The translations under genes and the position numbers were made by a program. Under the pieces are notes generated by a model. That model was not told where the DNA came from and did no database searches. It saw only the letters and a list, made by a program, of their open reading frames with translations. Source: Pedobacter steynii (GTDB lineage: Bacteria; Bacteroidota; Bacteroidia; Sphingobacteriales; Sphingobacteriaceae). Taken from it: a stretch of 64,000 nucleotides of DNA. The stretch covers positions 186,001 to 250,000 of the forward strand of contig NZ_FNGY01000007.1 in NCBI RefSeq assembly GCF_900103665.1. The letters run 5' to 3'. Below are positions 1 to 9,068 of the stretch, piece after piece. Each line of letters begins with the position of its first letter. Positions within the stretch are counted from its first letter, which is position 1.

Positions 1-3000
1 GTGTTTTAATTCTGGAATTTGTGCATCAATTCGTGGGTTCCGATTAGTTGGGTTAGTTCCCTGAAAAACTTGTCCTTGCATTTCAAAAAGAGCACCGACA
101 ATCTCTTCTAAACCACTTGGATCGATAAATCCATTAATGTCATGAACATAACTGTAGAGTTTAATGCCCCCCAGCAATCTTGTTGGATCCTGACTAATAT
201 AACTTCCTGCTTCCGGATCATAATACCTAAACCGATTATATGCTAATCCCGTCTCCTCATCAATATACTGCCCCTGATAAAGCTGTGGCACCAATCCTCT
301 AATCCCTGTCTCTTTCCTTAAAGCACCATAACAATCCAACTCCCTTTCCCAAACCAAAGAACCATGTTCATCATAAGCTCTCGTAGGAGTGCCCAGATGG
401 TCAGCTAAAATACTATATTTCTGATCTCCTTCCAAGCGTGCTGAGGGCACAAAACTGCCTTCTTCGTAAACCCAGGTAATTGGATTTGCAACCACTTCCA
501 GCTCTTCTCTTAACTCACCAGAGTCATCTACAGAACTTCCCGGAGGGAAATCTCCTTCATACTCCCATTCATGCAACGGCACATTGCCGTCCCAAATCCA
601 ACGTCGTGTCCGACCTTTACAAGTCTTCGCTATACGCCTTCCTAAAGCATCATAGATAAAAGAAACCACATTTCCGGCAGGACTGCTGACTTTCTCTAAC
701 ATCCCATTCCCAGACCATTTGTATACCCAGCCAGTCTGACTCCCCTTTAAGGTCAATCCATAAACTTTTGCCTGCTCTATCCTATTAACCGCATGAATAT
801 TTACATTCTGTTTAAATTCCTTAAATATCAAATTCCCTTCTGCATCATAGTGAAAATGATATTTATCATCTTCCAGAAGTCTTCCCCCTTTTCCATAATG
901 ACGGTCTGATTTCCTTGGTGTTTTATACAGATTGCCAATCTTATCCGGAACCCTATATATCGTTTCCTCAACCGACTGCCCTTTAGTTTTATAAGAAGCG
1001 CTGATCAGGTTATCAAAAAGATCATATTTAAATAAAGACTGTGTCCCTGAAATTTCGTTTTCTATCAGCTTCAGCTTATTCAGGTTATCCCACTCGTATC
1101 TAGTGCGACTCTGTTCTGCATTCCCTACCCCAATTCGCTGACGAACTATTCTTCCCTGTATATCGCGCTCGGTGAATTGCGAGACCCCGCCACTCATTAC
1201 CTGCTGAATCTCCAGACCTTCCTTATCACGTTTCCAGCTTGCACTCCAGGCATTCTTATCCTCTGCACTACCCAATGCCTCCAGACCAGTTAAATAGCCC
1301 ATTTTATCATGCTGTAAAGCAATAGAAGCACCTAAACTACTTCCAATATGTGCACAGTTGCCCTGCTCATCGTAACTACGGGTGATCTGGTGTTGCCCCT
1401 GTTGTTCTTCAACAATTCTACCTGCTTTATCCCGCTTTAAAAAGATGTGCGACTGGTCATTCAATGCTTCCTTCAACTGCCCATCCTTAGTATATCCATA
1501 AGCTGTAGCAGTTCCATCACTATGATCTTCTTTAACCACACTCCCAACACTATCATATTGATAAGTAGTCCAGCGTTCCGCAGGGCGCAAAACTTTAAGT
1601 ACCCGCCCTACTCCATCACGTTCATAACGTTTCTGTAACCCATCAAATCCCCACTCTCCCACAACATCGCCTAACGGATCTAAAGCAAAGCGATAAGCCT
1701 CATCTCCTTCATTTGTAATCCCTTTCAGCTGAAGCTCCGTATCGTAGTGAAAGCTCACGCTACGGTCTTCCTGTCTGCGGGAAAGCAAAGTTCCTAACGT
1801 ACCATAGGTAAAATCCACCTCCCGTTTGCCATCAAAAGCCCGGATCATATTGCCCATCCGGTCGTAACTAAAGCTATGGACATTTCCATTGGCTTCAGCC
1901 ATGCTGATCAATTGACCCGCTGCGTCGTAACTATACCTTCTCCAATATCCTTTTGAATCAATCTCTTCAACTAATCTTCCCAGATCATCATACTTCCACC
2001 GCTGCACTGCGTCATTTGGCAAGCGCAACTGCGTAAGGTTATGCGAGAGATCATAGAGAAAAGAATATTCATTGCCTTCCTGATCAACAATACTGGTCAG
2101 TTCCTGATCACCATAGTTATAAGTTAAAACACTTCCATCGATATTCGTTTTGGAAACTAAACGCTCCTTTTCATCATATTCCCAGACTACTTCGGCTCCT
2201 TCCGGACTTCGTACCTGTTCCAACAACCCATCTGAGTTGTAAGTATAATTGGTACTCTCCCCATTTCCATTTGTATATTTCACTAAAAGGCCATCGTCAT
2301 TATAGCTCATTTTAGTGCTGTTTCCTTCCGGGTCTACCACCACTTCCAGTTCCTCAACATCATTATAATGCTGATGTGTAATCCCTCCTTTTCCATCCAC
2401 GATCTGATAGATCAAATGATCTTCATCATAGAAATAAGTCGTACTGTGCCCAAGACTATCAGTCGCTGTGGTTTTTCCTGGTTCATAGCGCGTCCAGTAT
2501 TCCAAAATCCCACCGTCTCCCCAGGTATGAATACAGCGGGCATCATCACCGCTTCCTTCATACTCCCAGTAGAAACTCATTCCTGTAGGTCCGGTCAACT
2601 GTACCAATAAATGTCCGTTATAAAGGAAATGCTTGGTATTCCCCAAAGCATCACTGGTCTCATTCATGTTTCCGAGTGCGTCATAACCATAGCTCACCAG
2701 ATTCAGTTCATCACCATTATGCTGCGTATATACCCGGGTTATGTATCCTTTTTGATTGCTCTCAATATGAATCGTCCGCTCTCCGCTATCTATAATTCTG
2801 CTTAAATGTCCGCGTGCATCATAGTTAAACCTGATCTCATGATCGAGGTGATCCGCTATGCGCGATACCATCCTGAAACCTTCTCTGTTCTTTGGCGAAC
2901 TAAAATAATAGTAAAGACCGCTACTATCCTGCAAACAATATCCATCCCTGGTATTAGACCAGCGAAATTGTTCAGAACCGTCATAAAAAATTTCGCCAAC

Positions 3001-4065
3001 ATTCAGTACAGGTAATGCCGTTTCTCTTCCATCACTCATCCGCAAAGTAAAGAAGCCATTCTCCATATCGTAAATACCGATATGATAACTATGGTGCCAG
3101 TTATAGCCCAGAGATCCTTCAATTTCCGCATTGCTATAATAGGTGCGTTCCCAAACCAAGGGTATTGGTCCCGCTAAATCAAAATCCATATTATTGGCAT
3201 ACACCCTACCCGTTGCAGCATCAACAGGTTCACCAAAAAGCCTGCACTTGGTCTTTTTTAAAATCTTAGCCAGCTTTGGATTTTTCTTTGCTACTTTTTT
3301 AAGTAACTTCTTGGCCGCCTTACCTCCTCTTTTAACAAGTTTCCCCAGCCCTTTCAATCCAAGCTTAAACATCAATTGAAAAAGGTCTATCGTTGGCGGG
3401 CCTCCTACCAATACCGGTTTCCCTCCCGAAGTAAGAATAGACAATAGCGAAGTAGGCAACATCAACGAAACCTTTGCCTTAGGTTTTGTCATCCTGAAAG
3501 GCGCCGGCATTCCTACCAGGTTACAAGATAAAGCCGGATGAAACTGACTTGAAAAAGGACTTGAATCTGCCAATACCGTAGAGCTTCCCATAAACATCTC
3601 CGAAGAAGCCATAGGCGATACCGCAGGTAACGCATGTAAAATAATTCCAGGCAAATGCTGAATACTCGTCCCTGCATTTGAAATCCACCTGCCATGAACC
3701 TGTACCGATGGTTTCATCGCATTTGCCACTGCCGTTGCCACACTGGCCAGGGTTACCGGCTGTGGCGGAGCTGGTTCATCACCTTCCGGTTCCGGCGGCG
3801 GAGGAGGTTCAGGAAGCGCCGTTGCAATCGCAGCCATGATGGCCCCCATAATATCGAATACCATACCAATATGTGGTACGGGTAATAACGGACTAGGCGG
3901 AAACATGGTCGGATGGGCATCAATCCCTATCCCCAGATCAAAAAACTTAGCCGAGGGCATCCCCGGAAATGCGGGAATGATACTAGCCAGGTCTTTCTGA
4001 AAATTGTCAAGCGCACTTTTTTTCTCTGCAAATAACTCCCCAAACCCCTTCGATGCTACTGCCAT
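1..4065 (-). CDS. Type VI secretion-linked Rhs effector, C-terminus cut by window edge
   Basis: Large Rhs polymorphic toxin; 1355 codons are visible and the frame is open at base 1, so the C-terminal toxin lies outside. The first 240 residues are proline- and glycine-rich and look like the PAAR-like docking region of VgrG-associated Rhs proteins. A lysine-rich stretch (about 225-265) precedes a DUF6531 start with the motif GEPVDAATGR near residue 278. Dozens of YD repeats (forms like YDALGR, W.YDD.GR) follow, and the core closes with RYYDPEAGSYISQDP and IDPSGL near residue 1315. Only about 30 residues of the variable tip are visible (GQVFQGTNPTNRNPRID), not enough to name the toxin. It starts 15 bases after the 456-residue gene, in one operon with vgrG. 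The immunity gene should lie beyond the left edge. The start is the ATG at 4063-4065. Confidence 0.9.
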   Translation of the reverse strand, partial: MAVASKGFGELFAEKKSALDNFQKDLASIIPAFPGMPSAKFFDLGIGIDAHPTMFPPSPLLPVPHIGMVFDIMGAIMAAIATALPEPPPPPEPEGDEPAPPQPVTLASVATAVANAMKPSVQVHGRWISNAGTSIQHLPGIILHALPAVSPMASSEMFMGSSTVLADSSPFSSQFHPALSCNLVGMPAPFRMTKPKAKVSLMLPTSLLSILTSGGKPVLVGGPPTIDLFQLMFKLGLKGLGKLVKRGGKAAKKLLKKVAKKNPKLAKILKKTKCRLFGEPVDAATGRVYANNMDFDLAGPIPLVWERTYYSNAEIEGSLGYNWHHSYHIGIYDMENGFFTLRMSDGRETALPVLNVGEIFYDGSEQFRWSNTRDGYCLQDSSGLYYYFSSPKNREGFRMVSRIADHLDHEIRFNYDARGHLSRIIDSGERTIHIESNQKGYITRVYTQHNGDELNLVSYGYDALGNMNETSDALGNTKHFLYNGHLLVQLTGPTGMSFYWEYEGSGDDARCIHTWGDGGILEYWTRYEPGKTTATDSLGHSTTYFYDEDHLIYQIVDGKGGITHQHYNDVEELEVVVDPEGNSTKMSYNDDGLLVKYTNGNGESTNYTYNSDGLLEQVRSPEGAEVVWEYDEKERLVSKTNIDGSVLTYNYGDQELTSIVDQEGNEYSFLYDLSHNLTQLRLPNDAVQRWKYDDLGRLVEEIDSKGYWRRYSYDAAGQLISMAEANGNVHSFSYDRMGNMIRAFDGKREVDFTYGTLGTLLSRRQEDRSVSFHYDTELQLKGITNEGDEAYRFALDPLGDVVGEWGFDGLQKRYERDGVGRVLKVLRPAERWTTYQYDSVGSVVKEDHSDGTATAYGYTKDGQLKEALNDQSHIFLKRDKAGRIVEEQQGQHQITRSYDEQGNCAHIGSSLGASIALQHDKMGYLTGLEALGSAEDKNAWSASWKRDKEGLEIQQVMSGGVSQFTERDIQGRIVRQRIGVGNAEQSRTRYEWDNLNKLKLIENEISGTQSLFKYDLFDNLISASYKTKGQSVEETIYRVPDKIGNLYKTPRKSDRHYGKGGRLLEDDKYHFHYDAEGNLIFKEFKQNVNIHAVNRIEQAKVYGLTLKGSQTGWVYKWSGNGMLEKVSSPAGNVVSFIYDALGRRIAKTCKGRTRRWIWDGNVPLHEWEYEGDFPPGSSVDDSGELREELEVVANPITWVYEEGSFVPSARLEGDQKYSILADHLGTPTRAYDEHGSLVWERELDCYGALRKETGIRGLVPQLYQGQYIDEETGLAYNRFRYYDPEAGSYISQDPTRLLGGIKLYSYVHDINGFIDPSGLEEIVGALFEMQGQVFQGTNPTNRNPRIDAQIPELKH

Positions 4066-4079
4066 GGTACTTATTTAGT

Positions 4080-5450
4080 TTATGTAGTTTCAAATAATGT
4101 TTTTTTCCTTCTGACCGTGGCTTTTTCCAGGTCTGCTGACTGCAATAATTCCTGCCAGTCGTCCCCAATCCATAAAGCCAGTTGCTCCTCCAGTACCGCC
4201 ATCTCTTTCGTATTCTTGATCTGTTTTCCGATATACACCGCCAATGCGGCAATCTGCATGAAAGTGGATTGACGAATCATCTCTCTGTCCAGATAACTTC
4301 CGCAGACCAGACCGAGCAATAAGGTTTCAAAGGCAAGCGGCAATTTGTCCAGTTCGTAATAAAGCTGGCCGCTAAAACGGTTGCCCTCCATTGCCGTATA
4401 GGGATCTTCATGAGCTGCAGCTGTTTTGGCCAGCCCGTCATAAAGTATAATTCCTTCTTTTCTTTTCTTACGGGCCACCAATATTGCCCCTTTTAGCATG
4501 ACACAGGTTTTCCATAAATGATACCCTGTAGACTTATCTTTTTCCATCAGGACCTCAGCCCGGCTTACCGCCTCATCAGCATAAGCCTCACTTGTTTTAA
4601 AGTCCACAATCATATAATAAGCCTGAGCAGCAACCATATATCCGGAAAGCACATGGGATTCCCCTCCCATCTTTTTGGATAACATAAAAAGTGTTTCCAC
4701 TTCCTTGCTCAAAAGATCACTGTCCTTTTTTAAGGTAACATCCAGCACCACACGAATCTGCTTGGTGAAACGTGCATCTGTACTCGTCGTATCAGAATTA
4801 CCGCTTCCTTTATCCATCTCATTGCTGATGGCCGCAAGCATCTTCAGTTTAGGCTGCAACTCTTTTACTTTACCAGTGGTCGCTTTTGCGCCCAGATCAA
4901 CCTTTCTGCTGTGCACATAATCGATGGTGGCAAGTCTGATTCCTTTTGGAACACGATCTAATACGTTATTGAACCATCCGCCCATTTTTGGCCCCGTTGG
5001 CAAACTTGGTGGAAAATAAATACAGAAATTGGTATCGCCGAGGTCTTTAATACATTTTTTGAAAGCCAGCATTTCCAGCCAAAGGCGATCAATACTCTCT
5101 TCTATTCCCTCTGGCGGCGTATAATCTTCCAACAGAAGACCATCATTTTTTAAAGCTTTAATGATGTCATGTTTTTCTTGCGGAGCAGGCATAAACCAGG
5201 CCCGAAACTCCTGCCAGAGTTCTTTTACAAACTCCTTATCGTCGCCGGAATAGATGCTGTCAAAACGAAAGAATATATCGTCAAAGACACCAACCGGCGA
5301 ACGCTCTGTTTCCATGAATTTATCCAGGATATCTACGTCCTGGTATTCTGCAAGCCATATCATCAACTTCCATCCAGGCTGTTGATCTATGCTGCGCCAG
5401 TATTCACGTATTTTATAAAATTCCTGGGCTATTGATGCCGATTCTGTCAT
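4080..5450 (-). CDS. Unassigned protein between vgrG and rhs, possible effector-loading adaptor
   Basis: 456 residues, no signal peptide and no obvious membrane segment. It is rich in charged and aromatic residues, with an aromatic N-terminal part (EYWRSIDQQPGWKLMIWLAEY) and a helical C-terminal half that reads like TPR-type helices (AYYMIVDFKTSEAYADEAVSRA, and FSGQLYYELDKLPLAFETLL). I do not recognise the family. It starts 3 bases after vgrG ends and is followed 15 bases later by the Rhs effector, so the three are almost certainly co-transcribed. In Proteobacteria the gene between vgrG and an effector often encodes an adaptor or chaperone (DUF1795/EagR, DUF4123/Tap, DUF2169). By position this would be a Bacteroidota counterpart, but no sequence motif links it to those families. 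The existence of the gene is secure; the function is inference. Confidence 0.8.
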   Translation of the reverse strand: MTESASIAQEFYKIREYWRSIDQQPGWKLMIWLAEYQDVDILDKFMETERSPVGVFDDIFFRFDSIYSGDDKEFVKELWQEFRAWFMPAPQEKHDIIKALKNDGLLLEDYTPPEGIEESIDRLWLEMLAFKKCIKDLGDTNFCIYFPPSLPTGPKMGGWFNNVLDRVPKGIRLATIDYVHSRKVDLGAKATTGKVKELQPKLKMLAAISNEMDKGSGNSDTTSTDARFTKQIRVVLDVTLKKDSDLLSKEVETLFMLSKKMGGESHVLSGYMVAAQAYYMIVDFKTSEAYADEAVSRAEVLMEKDKSTGYHLWKTCVMLKGAILVARKKRKEGIILYDGLAKTAAAHEDPYTAMEGNRFSGQLYYELDKLPLAFETLLLGLVCGSYLDREMIRQSTFMQIAALAVYIGKQIKNTKEMAVLEEQLALWIGDDWQELLQSADLEKATVRRKKTLFETT

Positions 5451-5453
5451 CGT

Positions 5454-7250
5454 TTAGGAGTTTAACTTAATAATTCCACCCGTTACCCCCACTTCTCCGC
5501 TACCGTCAATTTTCATCGTAGTTGCATTAAGTGTTGCCGTTTTAGCGTCAGATTTTAATTCCTTGGTTTTAAGGTTCAGTGCATTTGTGGCATCTATTCC
5601 AACTACTTTACCTACAACTTCCACTTTATTTGCACCCCTTACTGCAATCTCATCGCCTTCTGTTATGATTTTCTTTCCCTTAATCAGGATATCACCGTTC
5701 TTACTTAATTTTATACTGCTCTCTCCGCATTCAATCAGAATGGTTTCTTTAGTATTCATTTTTGCATTACCGGCACCATCGAGGAAGAGCACGTTTTCAT
5801 CTTTATCTTTGACGGTAATCCCTCCGGCATCATCCAGCTGAACGGTATGTCCACTTTTTGAAGTCAGACTTTTGCTGTTGTTACTGGCGCTGCCACCACT
5901 TCCGCTTTTACCATGGAACACACTTCCCATCACCAACGGACGGGCAATATTTCCTTCCTCAAAAGCCACCACTACCTGGTCACCAACTTCGGGAATAAAC
6001 ACAAAACCTCTGTTTTTACTCACTTTATCACTCGTTCCTGCATCAGGTGTCACCACCCTCAGCCACTCGGTATCGTCATTCGTCTGACATTGCCATTTGA
6101 ACTTCACCTTGATACGTCCCTGGCCTTGCGGATCATTGTTATCGACCACATCTGCCAGTTGCATATCCGGGTTTGGGCGATCATAATTTCTAAAAGCAAC
6201 GCGTTCTGTTGTCGATACCACTCCTTCAAAAGAGTTGTTATAATGACCACGTTCATCTATAATATGGTGCACAGAAGTGATTAGAAATTTCCCCAGACTT
6301 TGCGCGGAAAAATCTACGCCCTGTTTCAAACTCATACTTACCTCGGCAATGCTGCCAATCCCTACTTCCGGGTTGTCGCCATTGGCATTTATTTTTAGCA
6401 GTCCGCTGATGTTTGCCTTTTCTTCGTTATCTACCAGGGATTTAATATCACTGCCATTGTCTACGCGAATTAATGAGGGTTGATTAAAGGTCTTGCTGTA
6501 CATCGAATTGGAAGCATTGATCGCATGAACCAGATCAGGCCTTCCGTTAGCCTTCCCGGTGCTTTCGCTCTCCAGCATCTGATCTTGTTTTGGATTATAG
6601 GCAAAGCGCTTGTTTTTGATCGGTGCCACTTCCATCGCATATTGTAAGCTCTGGACATCTCTTCCGTAAAATAAAGCCACCTCCTTCTGATCGTCCGGTT
6701 TTCCGAAGTTGAGGTTCTCCCCATCATAGTAAAACCATTCGTGATATTCTCCGCTCAACCTGTTTAGAAAATCAAAATCACTCTCTCTATACTGAATTAC
6801 ATAATCAATAGCGCTACTTCTGGAAGCATTTGCCACAATCCTCAGGTCATTGGCAGGCGTATCTTTGGTGGCCAGTTTGACGATAGAATTCAGGTCTTTA
6901 TCCAGGTAAGAACCCAAATCCGGACCTCTGTCTATTAAAATAGTCGGACTATATCCACTAACGATCAGAATCCCATGGTAACCATTACTCTGTGCCAGCT
7001 CTACTTTCGTCACCATCCCCGAAAACTTCTGCATTTTAGCAGGATCATATCCAAATGATGCAGTAAGGGTTTGCCCGACAAAGTCGCGGCTGGAGTCCAG
7101 ACTGATCAATCCGGGAGCCCCCAGCTGGTCGTGTTTAAATCTAAGTTCAAAGTAATGATGCGCATTAAAGCGCTGCTGAAGGGTAAATGAGCTGAAATGC
7201 AGTATGGGCTTATCACCAATACTGATCTCTTTGGTTAAATCGTTTTCCAT
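5454..7250 (-). CDS. vgrG: Type VI secretion system tip protein VgrG
   Basis: 598 residues. VgrG trimers form the puncturing spike of the contractile injection machine and carry effectors. Order of parts: a gp27-like N-terminal region (about 1-330) with the repeated FNAHHYFELRF and YRESDFDFLNRLSGEYHEWFYYDG type motifs; a gp5-like OB domain (about 355-445) with DPQGQGRIKVKF, WLRVVTPDAG and GFVFIPEVGDQVVVAFEEGN; and a C-terminal beta-helix of short repeats (about 465-598; ILIECGESSIKLSKNGD, ITEGDEIAVRG). The length is usual for the Bacteroidota (subtype iii) VgrG. It is first in a leftward operon with the unassigned gene at 4080 and the Rhs effector, which makes that Rhs its probable cargo. No toxin domain is attached. 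The core secretion genes are not in this window. Confidence 0.95.
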   Translation of the reverse strand: MENDLTKEISIGDKPILHFSSFTLQQRFNAHHYFELRFKHDQLGAPGLISLDSSRDFVGQTLTASFGYDPAKMQKFSGMVTKVELAQSNGYHGILIVSGYSPTILIDRGPDLGSYLDKDLNSIVKLATKDTPANDLRIVANASRSSAIDYVIQYRESDFDFLNRLSGEYHEWFYYDGENLNFGKPDDQKEVALFYGRDVQSLQYAMEVAPIKNKRFAYNPKQDQMLESESTGKANGRPDLVHAINASNSMYSKTFNQPSLIRVDNGSDIKSLVDNEEKANISGLLKINANGDNPEVGIGSIAEVSMSLKQGVDFSAQSLGKFLITSVHHIIDERGHYNNSFEGVVSTTERVAFRNYDRPNPDMQLADVVDNNDPQGQGRIKVKFKWQCQTNDDTEWLRVVTPDAGTSDKVSKNRGFVFIPEVGDQVVVAFEEGNIARPLVMGSVFHGKSGSGGSASNNSKSLTSKSGHTVQLDDAGGITVKDKDENVLFLDGAGNAKMNTKETILIECGESSIKLSKNGDILIKGKKIITEGDEIAVRGANKVEVVGKVVGIDATNALNLKTKELKSDAKTATLNATTMKIDGSGEVGVTGGIIKLNS

Positions 7251-7361
7251 AATGATCGTTAATTACTGTACTACAGCATTTTGCTCCAATACAGTTGTAG
7301 TTCCCCAGCCCAACAATCATTCCAATCGCCAATAAAAAATATAAATTATTATAATTTTAAT

Positions 7362-7386
7362 CAAAAATATACACGTAATATACGTG
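7362..7386 (-). promoter_or_regulatory. Candidate promoter and palindrome upstream of vgrG
   Basis: On the minus strand 7369-7362 reads TATTTTTG, an exact match to the Bacteroidota -7 element TAnnTTTG, about 110 bases before the vgrG ATG. Just upstream of it, inside the usual promoter spacer, is the perfect palindrome CACGTA-ATA-TACGTG (7372-7386). A clean -33 TTG is not visible. The palindrome could be a regulator site. Both assignments rest on pattern only. Confidence 0.35.
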
Positions 7387-7564
7387 AAATGCCAGATTAA
7401 GCTTATTATAGAATAAATAATTTTCTGCTTTATACGCACACAGGAATCTTTTGAACAGGGAATTCATTTATTCTAAACACTAAGAAAGGACAATGAATTC
7501 TTTATCTCACTAACGAGGCCAGGAGAAAAAGCACCTCGATATTTTTAGGGGCCGATGACAATAC

Positions 7565-7616
7565 CATCTTAATAACAAAAGCCAGGTACGATGACCAGGC
7601 TTTTGTTATTAAGATG
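7565..7616. terminator. Bidirectional rho-independent terminator
   Basis: Two perfect 19-base arms (7565-7583 and 7598-7616) with an inner GGT/ACC extension form a strong hairpin. The stem contains AACAAAAGCC and GGCTTTTGTT, so both strands present a GC core followed by a T-rich run. It lies 15 bases past the stop codon of the leftward tail-fibre-like gene, which it probably terminates. Confidence 0.75.
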
Positions 7617-7630
7617 AAAAACTTACTATT

Positions 7631-8293
7631 TTATTTTTTCTCCAAAGCCTGAAGCCTTCTTTCATACGCTTCATTCATAGCTTTCATTTCATTCAATTGT
7701 TTATCCTTGGCAATCAAATGAATGGTTAACTCTTCGATCTTCTGTAATAACTTTGCATTCATATCACCCAATTCTATTCCATTCTTTTTCACTTCAACAG
7801 CGGATGGAATCCCTGGCAAATGTCCGTTCTCTTTAATATACTTATCCGTTTCTTCGAGTGTAAGCAACTGATAAGATTTTTCGAATACATAATCCGGCCA
7901 AACTGTACTTTCTACCCTAATCTCTCTTGCCTTTATATTCCCCTCTACTGCAAGCTTAGCTGATGGATTAATAGTACCAATACCTATATTTCCGCCAGGC
8001 AAAAAGGTCATCATTGGGTTAGCGACATTGTTTCCTATAAACCCATACCCAAGTGTGCTAACGCCATTCACGACATCCCCAAAGGCCCATAAACCAATAA
8101 AGTCAGCAGTCCCATCCTGATTACTTAAGGTAAATCCCCGGCCAAATTTCCCCGTATAGTTTGGGAAATTATTTTTAATCTTTACCCCGTAAACTTCTGG
8201 ACTGTTAAGGGAAATGGGAATGTTTACATCTTGTGCAAATAACTGACTGGATATACCAATCAAGAATAATGCTGCTGTGATTTTTTTAAGCAT
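7631..8293 (-). CDS. Secreted tail-fibre-like protein of Bacteroidota
   Basis: 220 residues with a signal peptide (MLKKITAALFLIGISSQLFAQ). The middle carries NIGIGTINPSAKLAVEGNI, the hallmark of Bacteroidota secreted tail-fibre-like repeats. The end has WPDYVFEKSYQLLTLEETD and GHLPGIPSAVEVKKNGIELGDM followed by a heptad coiled coil (LLQKIEELTIHLIAKDKQLNEM). This is the common C-terminal module of such proteins and resembles the region before the intramolecular chaperone of phage fibres, but no S74 peptidase motif is seen. The role is unknown; surface exposure is likely. It stands alone, with an rho-independent hairpin downstream and decayed Rhs material upstream. Confidence 0.8.
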   Translation of the reverse strand: MLKKITAALFLIGISSQLFAQDVNIPISLNSPEVYGVKIKNNFPNYTGKFGRGFTLSNQDGTADFIGLWAFGDVVNGVSTLGYGFIGNNVANPMMTFLPGGNIGIGTINPSAKLAVEGNIKAREIRVESTVWPDYVFEKSYQLLTLEETDKYIKENGHLPGIPSAVEVKKNGIELGDMNAKLLQKIEELTIHLIAKDKQLNEMKAMNEAYERRLQALEKK

Positions 8294-8339
8294 CTTAATT
8301 TTTAGCGTTTTATATTTTACCTATGTAAAAGTAAATAAA

Positions 8340-8520
8340 AAAACAGCAGGTGCTAACCCGTTCTATCGGGTCCATTCCATCAGGATCAATAATCCGATCA
8401 GCTTTTTTGAATAAACAGGGTCAATATCACTACCATAATCGTATCAGTTCTCTCTGCCTATTTAGTCCTTTCAAAATTAATATCCTAAGTACAGGATACT
8501 ACAAAAATCAAAAAAAGCGG
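8340..8520 (-). pseudogene. Decayed fusion of an immunity-type lipoprotein gene and an Rhs tip
   Basis: Read leftward from 8520, the DNA matches two separated parts of the lipoprotein gene at 20373-20747: the region around its lipobox and FEKTK (8450-8515), and the segment DYGSDIDPVYSK (8407-8445; DYGNDIDPVYSK in the intact gene), with the middle deleted and several stops. It then runs into IIDPDGMDPIERV (8350-8400), which resembles the FIDPDGM end of an Rhs core. There is no intact frame. It is a relic of an immunity gene followed by the next displaced Rhs tip, left over from turnover of this toxin array. Confidence 0.6.
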
Positions 8521-8619
8521 AAAAACAGTTAAAGTTTTTTAATCATATTCGTAATGTCTTTTCCATTATTGATTTATCGCTGGTCTTATTCCATTTCTCG
8601 GCTTCGACAGTCCTGAATA

Positions 8620-9060
8620 TTATTGTTGAATATCCCCATTCATCCTTTTTAAAGTTGAATACTCAAAACCTAAACTAAAACAGTTTTTCTTCCTCCTATC
8701 ATAAGACTTTAAGTTTGGAATACCATCTTCGACAGGAAAATCCTTTTTAAATAAAAATTTATTTGTGTCCAACTTATTTTCCAAAACAACGACATTATCC
8801 ATCATTATTATCCAGTGCAAATTATCCCTTTTCCAACATCCGATTATTTCGTCACCTACATTTCTATCGATCTTACTAAGATCAATTTTTACAAAATTAG
8901 ATTTTGGCACTTTATTATATTCACCGTCGATGATGTATCTTATATTGTTTTCTGTTATTACACTTATACATTGATCTTTCTCAGGAGAGTAAAAATGATA
9001 AGTACTACTTGTGCAACTAAATAAACACACACAGACGATTAACAACGATATTTTCAACAT
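8620..9060 (-). CDS. Small lipoprotein, candidate immunity protein
   Basis: 146 residues with a lipoprotein signal (LLIVCVCLFSCTSS). The rest is soluble, with several lysine- and aspartate-rich strands and no recognised family. It starts 8 bases after the stop of the displaced Rhs toxin module at 9069-9794, on the same strand, which is the standard place for the cognate immunity gene. An envelope-anchored immunity protein would suit a toxin acting in the periplasm, although a type 44-like toxin of unknown target cannot confirm this. The function is inferred from position alone. Confidence 0.7.
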   Translation of the reverse strand: MLKISLLIVCVCLFSCTSSTYHFYSPEKDQCISVITENNIRYIIDGEYNKVPKSNFVKIDLSKIDRNVGDEIIGCWKRDNLHWIIMMDNVVVLENKLDTNKFLFKKDFPVEDGIPNLKSYDRRKKNCFSLGFEYSTLKRMNGDIQQ

Positions 9061-9068
9061 ATAATTCT

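Noticed and set aside
8350..8532. Rightward 60-codon frame over the Rhs remnant
   Set aside because: The opposite strand carries the recognisable remnant (IIDPDGM and DYGSDIDPVYSK), so this frame is its shadow.
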